This document shows, one piece after another, positions 19,013-27,894 of a stretch of DNA of 41,233 bases. The notes beneath the pieces are model-generated. The model was given only the letters and a program-made list of their open reading frames with translations. It was not told the DNA's origin and did not search any database. Source of the DNA: an uncultured Alphaproteobacteria bacterium. Lineage in GTDB: Bacteria; Pseudomonadota; Alphaproteobacteria; Rhodobacterales; Rhodobacteraceae. The stretch lies in contig CACLZW010000013.1 in assembly GCA_902611475.1 (NCBI GenBank), positions 1 to 41,233 of the forward strand, written 5' to 3'. Numbering within the stretch: position 1 is the first letter of the stretch; every line of letters starts with the position of its first letter. A program made the translations under genes and the position numbers.

Positions 19013-19426
19013 ATGAATTTTGATCAAATTAAGGAAGACCTCGATTTATTTAGTGAGTGGGAAGATAGATATGGATATATAATTGATTTAGGAAAGCAGG
19101 TCTCCCTCCCGGATGAAATGAAAACAGACAAAAATAAGGTAAATGGTTGCGCAAGTCAGGTATGGCTAGATATGAATTGGAACATATCTAACAGTTCTAA
19201 AGTATTTAATATAGAAGGAGACTCTGATGCTCTCATAGTTAAGGGCTTAATCGCTATTCTTTTAAGCCTATATAAAGGCAAAACACTTGTCGAAGCACAA
19301 GCCGTTGATCCAAGGGCAGAGTTTGAGAAATTAGGCTTAAATGCTCACCTTTCTTCACAAAGATCAAACGGGTTAAAATCTATGATTGACCAAATTAAAA
19401 TTTTCGTGGACACTGAAGAAAATTGA
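19013..19426 (+). CDS. sufE: Cysteine desulfuration protein SufE
   Basis: A 137-residue sulfur-transfer protein that accepts persulfide sulfur from the cysteine desulfurase SufS for Fe-S cluster assembly. The sulfur-carrying cysteine is C46 in KVNGCASQVW, the invariant family motif. I placed the start at the ATG at 19013 with GAGGA just upstream, not at the in-frame TTG at 18998. No other suf genes are in the window. Confidence 0.92.
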   Translation: MNFDQIKEDLDLFSEWEDRYGYIIDLGKQVSLPDEMKTDKNKVNGCASQVWLDMNWNISNSSKVFNIEGDSDALIVKGLIAILLSLYKGKTLVEAQAVDPRAEFEKLGLNAHLSSQRSNGLKSMIDQIKIFVDTEEN

Positions 19427-19447
19427 GTCTCTTAGTGGAGGTTTGGT

Positions 19448-20158
19448 ATGTCTGACGAAGAAGAAGTTGACGAAGAAATTATTCTTAGTGAGCTTAGTGA
19501 CGATGAGCTCGTTCTCCAAATGCACGATGATTTATATGACGGTCTTAATGATGAGATCGTTGAAGGTGTAAACATCCTTTTGGAGAGAAAATGGCAACCT
19601 TATGATGTTTTAACAAAAGCATTAGTAGAAGGCATGCGGATAGTAGGAGAGGACTTTCGTGATGGCATATTATTCGTACCGGAAGTTTTATTAGCAGCCA
19701 ATGCCATGAAGGCAGGAATGGCAATTCTTAAGCCACTGTTAGCAGAAACAGGTGCGCCGCGCTTAGGAAAGCTTGTGATTGGCACAGTAAAGGGTGATAT
19801 ACACGATATTGGAAAAAACCTTGTAATCATGATGATGGAAGGTGCAGGCTTTGAGGTTAGAGACTTAGGAATAAATAATCCTGTTGAAAACTACTTAACA
19901 GCGCTAGAGGAAGAGGAACCAGATTTTTTGGGTATGTCTGCGTTATTGACAACAACTATGCCCTATATGAAGGTGGTAATTGATACCTTAGTTGAAAAAG
20001 GATTAAGAGATAAGTACATGGTGTTAGTTGGTGGGGCGCCTTTGAATGAAGAATTTAGCAAATCAATTGGCGCTGACGCATATTGTAGAGATGCTGCTGT
20101 TGCCGTTGAAACAGCTAAAGACATGATGAAAAGAAAGCATAATCAATTAAATGATTAG
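19448..20158 (+). CDS. Cobalamin-binding corrinoid protein (MtbC/MetH-B12-module type)
   Basis: A 236-residue methyl-carrier protein. After an acidic N-terminus comes the helical cap domain (about 18-100) and then the Rossmann-like B12 domain. D117, H119 and G122 in GDIHDIGKN are the base-off cobalamin-binding motif with the cobalt-ligating histidine; SALLTTTM and VGGAPL complete the family set. Such proteins shuttle methyl groups between a substrate-specific methyltransferase and a tetrahydrofolate-linked one. Neither partner is adjacent, so it is an orphan here; the only methyltransferase in the window is the MetE-type protein 18 kb away. A perfect GGAGG precedes the ATG. Confidence 0.9.
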   Translation: MSDEEEVDEEIILSELSDDELVLQMHDDLYDGLNDEIVEGVNILLERKWQPYDVLTKALVEGMRIVGEDFRDGILFVPEVLLAANAMKAGMAILKPLLAETGAPRLGKLVIGTVKGDIHDIGKNLVIMMMEGAGFEVRDLGINNPVENYLTALEEEEPDFLGMSALLTTTMPYMKVVIDTLVEKGLRDKYMVLVGGAPLNEEFSKSIGADAYCRDAAVAVETAKDMMKRKHNQLND

Positions 20159-20169
20159 GCCATTTAATT
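20145..20169. terminator. AT-rich hairpin between convergent genes
   Basis: AATTAAATG pairs with CATTTAATT across a seven-base loop, over the stop codon of the corrinoid gene and facing the end of purQ. It could act as a bidirectional stop, but the stem is almost all A-T and no clean T-run follows, so it is weak. Confidence 0.3.
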
Positions 20170-20192
20170 AAAAGAAAGAGTAATTACTTCAA

Positions 20193-20855
20193 TTAGAAAT
20201 TTGATATTACTGACTCAAACATCCTTAATCCCGAAATGCTACCTAACTCCTTATCAACTGCTCGTTCTGGATGTGGCATCATTCCGATAACGCGCTTGTT
20301 TTTTGAGCAAACTCCTGCGATATCTTTGATTGAACCATTTGGATTGTCTCTATACTTTAAAACAATTCCTTCATTTTGTTCTAATTCCTCAATTTCTGGG
20401 CCATTTAAGAAATACTGACCGTCATGATGCGCTATAGGAATTGAAATAGTTTTATTGTGCTCAAAATTAGAGGTAAAAAATGTTTTATTGTTTGCCACAA
20501 TCAAATCTTGGTCCTTACAAATAAATTTTTGATTAGTATTTGGTATTAATGCTCCCGGTAATATCTTTGTCTCTGTTAAAATTTGAAACCCATTGCAAAT
20601 TCCGATAATAAATCCCCCAATCTCATAAAAGTTTTTAACAGCTTTCATAATAGGAGATTTTGCCGCTATCGCTCCGCATCTGAGATAGTCACCATAGGAG
20701 AACCCTCCTGGAAGTACAACGAGGTCAACTTTTGGAAGGGTTGTCTCTTTATGCCAGATCATTTTGACATCAAATTCAGGAAATATTTCAAAAGCTCTTT
20801 GACAATCTTTATCACAATTAGAACCAGGAAAAACTATGACTCCGCACTTTATTAT
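20193..20855 (-). CDS. purQ: Phosphoribosylformylglycinamidine synthase subunit PurQ (apparent ATA start)
   Basis: The glutaminase subunit of FGAM synthase in purine synthesis; it works with PurL and PurS. The 220-residue product has nucleophile C87 (GICNGFQIL) and the His-Glu pair H195/E197 (MPHPERAVD). The conserved N-terminal strand KCGVIVFPGSNCDKD lies upstream of the first in-frame ATG (20762), so that ATG is too late. In frame, the only codons between an arginine codon and this strand are two ATA triplets; the first (20855-20853) overlaps the purS stop as ATAA. GAGG lies seven bases before it. I infer ATA initiation, possibly by coupling to purS; an ATG-to-ATA sequence error is the alternative. 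Confidence 0.9.
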   Translation of the reverse strand: MIKCGVIVFPGSNCDKDCQRAFEIFPEFDVKMIWHKETTLPKVDLVVLPGGFSYGDYLRCGAIAAKSPIMKAVKNFYEIGGFIIGICNGFQILTETKILPGALIPNTNQKFICKDQDLIVANNKTFFTSNFEHNKTISIPIAHHDGQYFLNGPEIEELEQNEGIVLKYRDNPNGSIKDIAGVCSKNKRVIGMMPHPERAVDKELGSISGLRMFESVISNF

Positions 20856-21118
20856 TCTGAAACCTCATAATATTTAAATTCTTCAATTACGGAATTAGTA
20901 AGCAAATCTGCACAGATTCTTTCTACTTCCTTAATAGCTTGCTCCCTATTTTTTGATGATGCCGTTAATTCAAAGAGCTTTCCTTGTTTTACATCCAAAA
21001 TATTTCCTAGATTATTTATGTTGATAGATTGCTTGATAGCCTCTCCTTGTGGGTCAAGAACACCTTTTTTAAGAATAACCTCAACTTTGAATTTGAAAAC
21101 TTCTTCATTAAGGGTCAT
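20852..21118 (-). CDS. purS: Phosphoribosylformylglycinamidine synthase subunit PurS
   Basis: An 88-residue small subunit that bridges PurL and PurQ and helps pass ammonia between them. The order of elements (FKVEVILKKGVLDPQGEAI, then a NNLGNILDVKQGK turn, then a C-terminal helix before YYEVSE) is typical. Its start overlaps the purC stop by four bases (ATGA). A separate purS marks an alphaproteobacterial or Gram-positive style enzyme, not the fused gammaproteobacterial PurL. purL itself is outside the window. Confidence 0.93.
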   Translation of the reverse strand: MTLNEEVFKFKVEVILKKGVLDPQGEAIKQSININNLGNILDVKQGKLFELTASSKNREQAIKEVERICADLLTNSVIEEFKYYEVSE

Positions 21119-21867
21119 TGTACAGCACTTCTCACATTTTTTGGTAATAAATCAAATCTATCCGCTACTTCAGTGTATGCAATTGAAATACTACCTTCAT
21201 TCAATCTAAAAACATCTTTATCGAGGCGTTTTTTTGTTTTTGAGTCCCATAGACGACAGGTATCAGGACTTATTTCATCAGCAATAATAAGTTTTTCGCC
21301 CTCTGATCTGAAGCTTCTACCGATTTCAATCTTGAAGTCTACAAGTGTCAGATTAACTGCAGAAAGCAGGCCACATAGAAAATCATTTGTTCTTAAGGCT
21401 ATCTCAAATATCTCTCCTAGCTCTGTTTCTGTAGCCCACTCAAAAGTACTTATTTGACTTTCAGTAACCAATGGATCATTTAGACTGTCATCCTTGTAGT
21501 AAAACTCCACTAATGGTCTGGGTAAGCGTTTACCTTCCTCTATGCCCAATCTTTTTGATAAGGAGCCAGCTGCAATATTTCGGACGACTACTTCTAAAGG
21601 TATGATGTCACACTTTTCTACTAATTGCTCGCGCATATTTAATCTACTAATAAAGTGGGTTGGAACATTAACAGAATTAAGTTTTTGCATAAAAAATTCT
21701 GACAAAAAATTATTTAGAACTCCCTTACCTTCTATTACCTCCTTTTTTTTTGCATTAAAGGCAGTTGCTTCATCCTTGAAATGCTGGATTAGGCTATAGG
21801 AATCTCCCGTAGAGTACAAAATCTTCGCCTTGCCTTCATAAAGTTTTTTCTTTTTTTTTATAGTCAT
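21115..21867 (-). CDS. purC: Phosphoribosylaminoimidazole-succinocarboxamide synthase (SAICAR synthetase)
   Basis: A 250-residue enzyme that joins CAIR and aspartate with ATP. The start KKKKLYEGKAKILY, VPLEVVVRNIAAGS and DFKIEIGR...ADEISPDTCRLWD are the family blocks. Codons 3-8 contain a nine-A run followed by a six-A run that stay in frame. The ATG shares one base with the purB stop (TAATG). Confidence 0.95.
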   Translation of the reverse strand: MTIKKKKKLYEGKAKILYSTGDSYSLIQHFKDEATAFNAKKKEVIEGKGVLNNFLSEFFMQKLNSVNVPTHFISRLNMREQLVEKCDIIPLEVVVRNIAAGSLSKRLGIEEGKRLPRPLVEFYYKDDSLNDPLVTESQISTFEWATETELGEIFEIALRTNDFLCGLLSAVNLTLVDFKIEIGRSFRSEGEKLIIADEISPDTCRLWDSKTKKRLDKDVFRLNEGSISIAYTEVADRFDLLPKNVRSAVQ

Positions 21868-23174
21868 TATTTGGTGCCAAAAACTCTCTTAAATAAAGTG
21901 TCAACAAATTTTGTATGATACTCCAGTTTAGAAATCTCCAATAGCTCATTTTCATTTATATGTGACTTTATAAAACTATCTCTTTGAGCTTCTTCTATGA
22001 AGTCCAAATTTTCTGAGTTCCAAACCTTCATTGCAACTTTCTGTACGTTAGCATAAGCATCCTCACGGCTAACTCCTTTCTGGGTCAACATAAGTAATAA
22101 CTGCTGTGAATTGTAAAGACCTTTAGATTTTTCCATATTCCTTTTCATATTTTCTGGATAAACACGCAGATCCTTTATAACTTTTGTAAGACGTGTGATA
22201 GCAAAATCTAACGTAATAGTTGTATCTGGACCAATATTTCTTTCTACTGAGCTATGAGAAATATCTCTTTCATGCCAAAGCGTAATATTTTCTAGTGCGG
22301 GGATTACGGCCATCCTAACTAATCTTGCTAAACCAGTGAGGTTTTCTGTAAGGACTGGATTTCTCTTATGTGGCATAGCGCTTGAACCTTTTTGGCCTTC
22401 TGAGAAGTTCTCTTCTGCTTCAAGCACTTCAGATCTACTCAAATGTCTAATTTCTGTTGCGATCCTTTCGATAGAGGAGGCTATAATTGCCAACACAGAA
22501 AAAAACATTGCGTGTCTATCTCTAGGAATAATTTGGGTTGATATTGTTTCCGGAAAGAGATTAAGTTTTTTACATACCATTGCCTCCACCTTAGGATCAA
22601 TGTTTGCAAAAGTTCCAACAGCACCTGATAGAGCTCCAGTTGAAATTTCTTTCTTAGCATTATGTAATCTTATAAAATTTCTTTCCATCTCTGCGTACGC
22701 CTGCGCTAGTTTTAAGCCAAAAGTTGTTGGTTCTGCGAATATCCCATGACTGCGCCCTATACAAATGGTATCTTTATGTTCGAAAGCTCTTACCTTTATA
22801 ACATCTAACAGGTCTTTTAAGCCTTTTTCAAGATAGTTAGATGCGTTAACCAATTGTATGTTGAAACATGTGTCAAGTACATCAGAAGACGTTAAACCTT
22901 GGTGAACAAATCTTGAGCTCTCTCCAATAAACTTTGAAAGATATGTAAGAAAAGCAATTACGTCATGCTTTGTTATTTTTTCAATGGAATCAATTTCATC
23001 AATGTCATAATCTATACCACTAGCCTTCAACACATTTTTCGTTGTTCCCTTAGGAATAAGGCTTATACTTTCCATAGCTTCGCAAGCATATGCTTCGATT
23101 TCAAACCAAATTTTATACTTTTCTTGCAGTGACCATACTTTTATCATTTCTGGCCTAGAGTAACGCTTTATCAT
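21867..23174 (-). CDS. purB: Adenylosuccinate lyase
   Basis: A 435-residue enzyme that splits SAICAR and adenylosuccinate to release fumarate, acting twice in purine synthesis. The fumarase/aspartase signature SSAMPHKRNP (about residue 265), the HQGLTSSDVLDT block and GRSHGIFAEPTTFG with the catalytic histidine region are intact. It leads the purB-purC-purS-purQ unit. The 62 bases upstream separate it from miaA, and I could not identify a convincing promoter there. Confidence 0.95.
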   Translation of the reverse strand: MIKRYSRPEMIKVWSLQEKYKIWFEIEAYACEAMESISLIPKGTTKNVLKASGIDYDIDEIDSIEKITKHDVIAFLTYLSKFIGESSRFVHQGLTSSDVLDTCFNIQLVNASNYLEKGLKDLLDVIKVRAFEHKDTICIGRSHGIFAEPTTFGLKLAQAYAEMERNFIRLHNAKKEISTGALSGAVGTFANIDPKVEAMVCKKLNLFPETISTQIIPRDRHAMFFSVLAIIASSIERIATEIRHLSRSEVLEAEENFSEGQKGSSAMPHKRNPVLTENLTGLARLVRMAVIPALENITLWHERDISHSSVERNIGPDTTITLDFAITRLTKVIKDLRVYPENMKRNMEKSKGLYNSQQLLLMLTQKGVSREDAYANVQKVAMKVWNSENLDFIEEAQRDSFIKSHINENELLEISKLEYHTKFVDTLFKRVFGTK

Positions 23175-23236
23175 CTCTTAAATTTCATTGGGGCACTACG
23201 TTATAGTTATTATTTATTAATGTAGAGTGCAACGAA

Positions 23237-24148
23237 TTAATTGTTTGCTTTTAATTTTTTAACTATTTTTTTGATATCTAACCTATTCAATTCAAGAGTA
23301 TTAATGGGGCTCCAGTTTTTCATATAATTTCTTTGCCAAGTTCTTTGTCTTTTTGCAAATTGGCGTGTCTTTAGGGCAATATTTTGGAATAGTTTTTCAA
23401 AACTTATTTCCCCTTTTAAGTAACTAACTATCTCTTCTGCGCCTATTGCTTTTGCAAAAGGTAATTTTTTATCCCAACAAGTGTTATAGACTTGCTCTAC
23501 TTCTTTTATAACACCACACTCTAACATATGATTGACCCTATTACCTATCCTATTAGCCAAACACTCTTTTTCTAATTCAACCAATAATAAAGTTGCGTTT
23601 GATGCAGAAATTAATGGGGACGTATTTTTGCTTTGCCAATATAACATACTCTTGCCGGTTGCTTCTAGCACTTCCCATGCTCTTTGAACTCTTCGTCTGT
23701 TATTGGTATCTATTTTCTCTAAAATATCTGGATCATTTATATTTAAACCCTTTAAGAAAAAAGAAAGATCACATGAATTTGCAAAATCTCTGATCTCTTC
23801 TGGGATTTGAGGAATTTGTGACAAACCGTTTAATAATGCGTTAAAATATAATCCTGTACCACCAACAAAAATAAACGTTTTTGAGTTTTTTGAATATAGA
23901 TCAAAAATATTTTTAACATCTTTGATCCAATCTCCAACGCTATAATTAACAGTACATGAAACATGACCATAAAGATCATGCATTGTCTTCTTTTCTGTTG
24001 GGCGATCTGTAAGTATTTTCCAACAATCATACACTTGTAGAGCATCGGCATTGATTATCACAGGGCTTTCAAAATAATCAGCAAGCTCAATGGCAAAAGA
24101 AGATTTCCCTGAGGCTGTACAACCACTTATACAAATAAATTTGTGCAT
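23237..24148 (-). CDS. miaA: tRNA dimethylallyltransferase
   Basis: A 303-residue enzyme that prenylates A37 of tRNAs reading U-initial codons. The P-loop GCTASGKSSFA, the NADALQVYD segment and DRPTEKK are the N-terminal landmarks. GGTGLYFNALLNGL and RRVQRAWEV follow. KTRQFAKRQRTWQRN near the C-terminus is the tRNA-binding block. Same strand as the pur genes, 62 bases upstream of purB. Confidence 0.94.
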   Translation of the reverse strand: MHKFICISGCTASGKSSFAIELADYFESPVIINADALQVYDCWKILTDRPTEKKTMHDLYGHVSCTVNYSVGDWIKDVKNIFDLYSKNSKTFIFVGGTGLYFNALLNGLSQIPQIPEEIRDFANSCDLSFFLKGLNINDPDILEKIDTNNRRRVQRAWEVLEATGKSMLYWQSKNTSPLISASNATLLLVELEKECLANRIGNRVNHMLECGVIKEVEQVYNTCWDKKLPFAKAIGAEEIVSYLKGEISFEKLFQNIALKTRQFAKRQRTWQRNYMKNWSPINTLELNRLDIKKIVKKLKANN

Positions 24149-24192
24149 AGATCCAAAGTACTATTATTTGATAAGTTTAATACAGATATAAT

Positions 24193-25587
24193 TTATCTTA
24201 TAGTTTCTTCTTTAGGTATTGTTTTTCTATTCCAAGCGCCAAGATATATCGCTCCAGATGTTATTAGTGCTTGAACAAGAAATGCAATAGATATGAGCGA
24301 AAAGTAATGATTAACGGAACCAGCAGTGTATCTTGAAACAATGATACTGCCTATTATAACGATTAATAAACGAATAATTGCCGCTATAGCAGGCCAGAGA
24401 ACTCTTCCTGCACCTTGAGATGCAAAATATAAACATAACCCACTAGCAAAAAAGATATAGAAAGGACCAACAATTTCTAAGTAAGTTTTGCATACTTCCT
24501 GAGCAATCTGGTCAGATGTAAATGCATTAGACCAAAAACTAGGGTAGAAATAGGCACCGAACCCTATTAAGCCAGCCGCCAAAGCACTATAAAGAGTAGC
24601 AACCCATCCAATGTTTAAAGCCCTCTTTAATTTATTAGCACCAATATTTATCCCTATTAAAGCAGTTGATGCTGCTCCAAAGCCAAAAACAATTGGAATA
24701 ATAAGAAATTCCAAACGTGCCCCAACGCCATAGCCTGCGAGTGTCTGAACGCCAAAATTTGTCATGTACGCGGTTATGACAACAACTGACCCCCAAGTGC
24801 AAAATGCATTTATCGACGCTAAAGATCCTAATTTAATAATAGAAATTATGCTATTAGGATTAAAAAACCGGATTGATATCCTTAGCTTTAATGCGTTACT
24901 TTTGTGCATAAGCCAAAATAGTAAACAAAAGGCAGCTATCCCATTTCCTATAACAATGGAAAGTGATGATCCTGCAATACCCATGCTCTGTATAGGGCCT
25001 ATGCCAAATATGAATATTGCTCCCAATATTATTTGAACCAATGACCCAATACCTAAGAAAAGTGAGGCAATGAACATGTTTCCTGTTGCTCTCACTACGC
25101 CAGCCATACCATTTGCAACCCAGATGGTAAATGACCCAGCGAAGAGAACGTTAGAGTATTTCAAAACTTCTTCTAAAACTTCCTTGCTAGCCCCAAGGCT
25201 TATATAAATTACCTCACCGAATACTAAAAAAATAACGGCAAATAGTATACCTAGACCAAATGTAAATATTAGACCACTTAATGCAATCTCTTCTGCTGCC
25301 TGAACATTATTAGCGCCAAGCTTTTGAGCCACTAAACCGGTAATGGCACCACCTATTGTTCCAGCTGATAGCATTAAGAGCAAAAAGAGCATTGGAAAGC
25401 CCAAGGCCAAGCCGCCTAGGGGTATCACCCCGAGTTGTCCAATGTAAAAGCCTTCTATAATGAAAGTAATAATCCACATACACATTGTGAGCATATTAGG
25501 AATAGCTAGTTTAAGAACTATTGATCCAATATGCGCACTGAGTAATTCCGATTTGTTTATCAATCTATATTCCTTGAAGTTATACAA
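24193..25587 (-). CDS. MATE-family efflux transporter
   Basis: A 464-residue inner-membrane protein with about twelve hydrophobic helices in two similar halves. The first begins at about residue 18 (IVLKLAIPNMLTM) and the second at about 240 (SIIKLGSLASINAF). The family exports organic cations or toxins in exchange for sodium or protons. PMLFLLLMLSAGTIGGAI and GFGAASTALIGINIGANK are typical MATE blocks. The product is not predictable. It shares a 97-base divergent region with the class II aldolase-like gene. Confidence 0.9.
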   Translation of the reverse strand: MYNFKEYRLINKSELLSAHIGSIVLKLAIPNMLTMCMWIITFIIEGFYIGQLGVIPLGGLALGFPMLFLLLMLSAGTIGGAITGLVAQKLGANNVQAAEEIALSGLIFTFGLGILFAVIFLVFGEVIYISLGASKEVLEEVLKYSNVLFAGSFTIWVANGMAGVVRATGNMFIASLFLGIGSLVQIILGAIFIFGIGPIQSMGIAGSSLSIVIGNGIAAFCLLFWLMHKSNALKLRISIRFFNPNSIISIIKLGSLASINAFCTWGSVVVITAYMTNFGVQTLAGYGVGARLEFLIIPIVFGFGAASTALIGINIGANKLKRALNIGWVATLYSALAAGLIGFGAYFYPSFWSNAFTSDQIAQEVCKTYLEIVGPFYIFFASGLCLYFASQGAGRVLWPAIAAIIRLLIVIIGSIIVSRYTAGSVNHYFSLISIAFLVQALITSGAIYLGAWNRKTIPKEETIR

Positions 25588-25684
25588 ATAAACGCAGAAT
25601 GTGTTACAATTGATTTAATGATACTATAAATATAAACTCGAAAGATGTTACCTTTAATTAACTAATTTTTGGCTTGAATATAAA

Positions 25685-26473
25685 GTGAAAATTGCATTTA
25701 AAAATTCATACCCAAAATGTCCAAAGGGAATGTCAGTGAATGAGTGGAAAGCTAGAGTTGACTTAGCTGCCATCTATAGATTAACCGACTACTATGGTTG
25801 GACAAGCGTTGTGTATAACCATATAACCTTAAGAATTCCAGACACTGATACTTTTCTTATAAACCCCTTTGGCCTTAGATACGACGAAATTAATGCATCG
25901 AATTTAATTAAGATTGATTTAGATGGGAATAAGTTAGACCCTAATGATTGGCCCATAAATCAGGCTGGGTATAATATTCATTCTGCTATACATAAAGCAA
26001 GAAATAAAGACCTTCATTGTGTTATGCATACCCATGAACCAATGAGTCAAACAATTGCAGCGCTAAAAGAAAAGGTTATACCTATGTTTCAAGAGGCTTG
26101 CCAATTATATGAAAGGGTAGGCTATCATGATTTTGAGGGTATAGTTCTGGACGCCTCTGAGAAAAAAAGACTTATTAAATCTCTTGGTAAGTCTAATCAT
26201 ACATTAGTTTTAAGAAATCATGGCTTAATTACTGCTGGACCAAGCGCTATTTGGGCGTTTATTAGGCACCAAGTGTTTATTAGGAATGCCGAGATACAAC
26301 TAAGAGCAATGAGTTCGGGTGGTAAGATTATAAAAATTCCAAAAAAAATTATGGTTCATACTAGAAAACAGTTCGAAGGTGGAGCTGCTCAAGGTGGAGC
26401 CGAAGTGAGGCATCCTGAGTGGCCAGCTTATTGGAGATTGCTGGATAAGCTTGATCCAAATTGGAAAAAATAA
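25685..26473 (+). CDS. Class II aldolase/adducin family protein
   Basis: A 262-residue protein starting at GTG. Metal-binding histidines are visible at H115 and H117 (VMHTHEP) and H179 (LRNHGLITAG). The glutamate normally found in the SEWxxH segment of fuculose- and ribulose-phosphate aldolases is missing; the equivalent stretch reads NQAGYNIHSAIH. It is therefore closer to the adducin-like branch, for which aldol chemistry is not assured. It faces the HAD/RraA/SnoaL genes with only three bases between stop codons. By position it may belong to the same catabolic locus, but it lies on the far side and has its own upstream region. Confidence 0.85.
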   Translation: MKIAFKNSYPKCPKGMSVNEWKARVDLAAIYRLTDYYGWTSVVYNHITLRIPDTDTFLINPFGLRYDEINASNLIKIDLDGNKLDPNDWPINQAGYNIHSAIHKARNKDLHCVMHTHEPMSQTIAALKEKVIPMFQEACQLYERVGYHDFEGIVLDASEKKRLIKSLGKSNHTLVLRNHGLITAGPSAIWAFIRHQVFIRNAEIQLRAMSSGGKIIKIPKKIMVHTRKQFEGGAAQGGAEVRHPEWPAYWRLLDKLDPNWKK

Positions 26474-26476
26474 ATT

Positions 26477-27130
26477 CTAAATTTTAAATATTTCTTCCAT
26501 TAGATTGAAGCTCGGCTTTACTTCCTTCGTGTAGTTTGAATATTCTCCAGGATATAGAATACTGTTAATGTCTGCCGCTATTGATGCCCCGAGATTTACT
26601 TGAGTATCTTCTATCGCGATGGCCTCGCATGGACTAACCCCAATTTTTTTGAGCGCGTTTTGATAAATTTCGGGATTTGGTTTTGGATGTAAGCAGTCTT
26701 TAGACGTAGTAATTATATCAAAGTCATTAAAGTTTACTTTATCTTCAAGTGCTTTAGATAACGACTTTATATTTGTCTCTGAAGTAGTTGTTATTAAACC
26801 AACTTTTAAATCACTTGCTTTGCTATGGTGAAATACTTCAACAAACTCAATCCGTGATATATCTTCTTGCTCTATAAGTTCTGCGTAAATCTCTTCTTTA
26901 AGATTATGAATTTTATCAACCAAGTCTTCTGCTATGTTTGGTATTGTGAAATTTCTTATTCTATCTTTGCCGCCGGGGACTTTAAGCATTTCGCAATAGT
27001 TTGCTACGTTCCAGTAACAATCAATATTTAATCTTTTAAAAGCTAAATTGTAACTCCGTCTTTGTATCTCAGAGGTTTCAGCAATTGTTCCGATAGACCC
27101 AAATAAGACTGCTTTTAAGTTTTTATTCAC
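26477..27130 (-). CDS. HAD-superfamily protein lacking the nucleophile aspartate
   Basis: A 217-residue CbbY/beta-phosphoglucomutase-like fold. Motif I, normally FDxDGT, reads FGSIGT (residues 10-15): the nucleophile Asp is Gly11 and the second Asp is Ile13. Later motifs remain: LITTTSE (motif II), the lysine in LHPKPNPEIY (motif III) and the acidic IEDTQVN (motif IV). The fold is clear but ordinary phosphatase or mutase chemistry should be impossible. It may be a non-catalytic binder or use different chemistry. It is the last gene of the leftward SnoaL-RraA-HAD unit; GGAGGT precedes the ATG. Confidence 0.85.
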   Translation of the reverse strand: MNKNLKAVLFGSIGTIAETSEIQRRSYNLAFKRLNIDCYWNVANYCEMLKVPGGKDRIRNFTIPNIAEDLVDKIHNLKEEIYAELIEQEDISRIEFVEVFHHSKASDLKVGLITTTSETNIKSLSKALEDKVNFNDFDIITTSKDCLHPKPNPEIYQNALKKIGVSPCEAIAIEDTQVNLGASIAADINSILYPGEYSNYTKEVKPSFNLMEEIFKI

Positions 27131-27167
27131 TCCATACCTCCACTAAATTTTGTACCCCTTAACATTT

Positions 27168-27863
27168 TCATTTGATATCCCATGATGCCTGGAAAGCTTT
27201 TTTTAATTTCTCAATATTAAAATCTTTTTGTCTAGCCGCCTCCAAAATCGGAATCTCTTTCTTTACAACAAGGTCCAACGCATAAGGCAATGCATCCAAA
27301 TGCTTTTTTGGCACTGTCATAGCTCCATGCTGGTCAGCATGTATAAAGTCTCCAGGCTTTATTTCTAATCCTAATATATTTACAGGTGTGTCTAACTCAG
27401 TGATATGTACAAAGGCGTGACTAGGCCCTATGCTTCCCGCAATAACTTGATACCCAGAATCCAGCATCCCTAAATCTCTTAGCAGTCCATTAGTAACAGT
27501 GCCTTTAATTTTCAATCCCTTATGTACAGCAACATTAAGCTCACCCCAAAAAGCTCCAATACAGTTAGGAAAGTCTGTGTCTTCTATAACGACTACAGGG
27601 TTTTTTTCGTTTTTGACGATATACTCGTAATATTCCATACGGATATTGTTAATATCTTTTTGAGATTTGAGTGGGGGTGAAGAGGCCCGTATTTTAGCCG
27701 TTTTTGCAAAACCAACAATGGGCTGGGTAGAATTTTGCGCTGTAACCATCGAGCTTTTAGTAAACCCTATAGCGGATCTCGTGCCTAATATAACATCCAT
27801 AGCATTACACATTGTTGGCGTATCGTATTTAGAAGTTGTTTTAATAAGTTGATCAATATTCAT
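27168..27863 (-). CDS. RraA-family protein (HMG/oxaloacetate aldolase-like)
   Basis: A 231-residue cytoplasmic protein of the RraA/4-hydroxy-4-methyl-2-oxoglutarate aldolase family. The active-site Arg-Asp pair is in TNGLLRDLG, and GSIGPSHAFVHI and DFIHADQHGAMTVP match the family's conserved turns (usual form HADxDGVxxVP). Members either cleave 2-oxo-4-hydroxy diacids to pyruvate, or act as RNase E inhibitors. The catabolic setting beside ABC-transporter and dehydrogenase genes favours an aldolase or hydratase role. It lies between the HAD-like and double-SnoaL genes on the left arm of the LacI-type divergon. Confidence 0.87.
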   Translation of the reverse strand: MNIDQLIKTTSKYDTPTMCNAMDVILGTRSAIGFTKSSMVTAQNSTQPIVGFAKTAKIRASSPPLKSQKDINNIRMEYYEYIVKNEKNPVVVIEDTDFPNCIGAFWGELNVAVHKGLKIKGTVTNGLLRDLGMLDSGYQVIAGSIGPSHAFVHITELDTPVNILGLEIKPGDFIHADQHGAMTVPKKHLDALPYALDLVVKKEIPILEAARQKDFNIEKLKKAFQASWDIK

Positions 27864-27894
27864 TGTCTATTCTTTACCCAATTTTATGCTGCCA

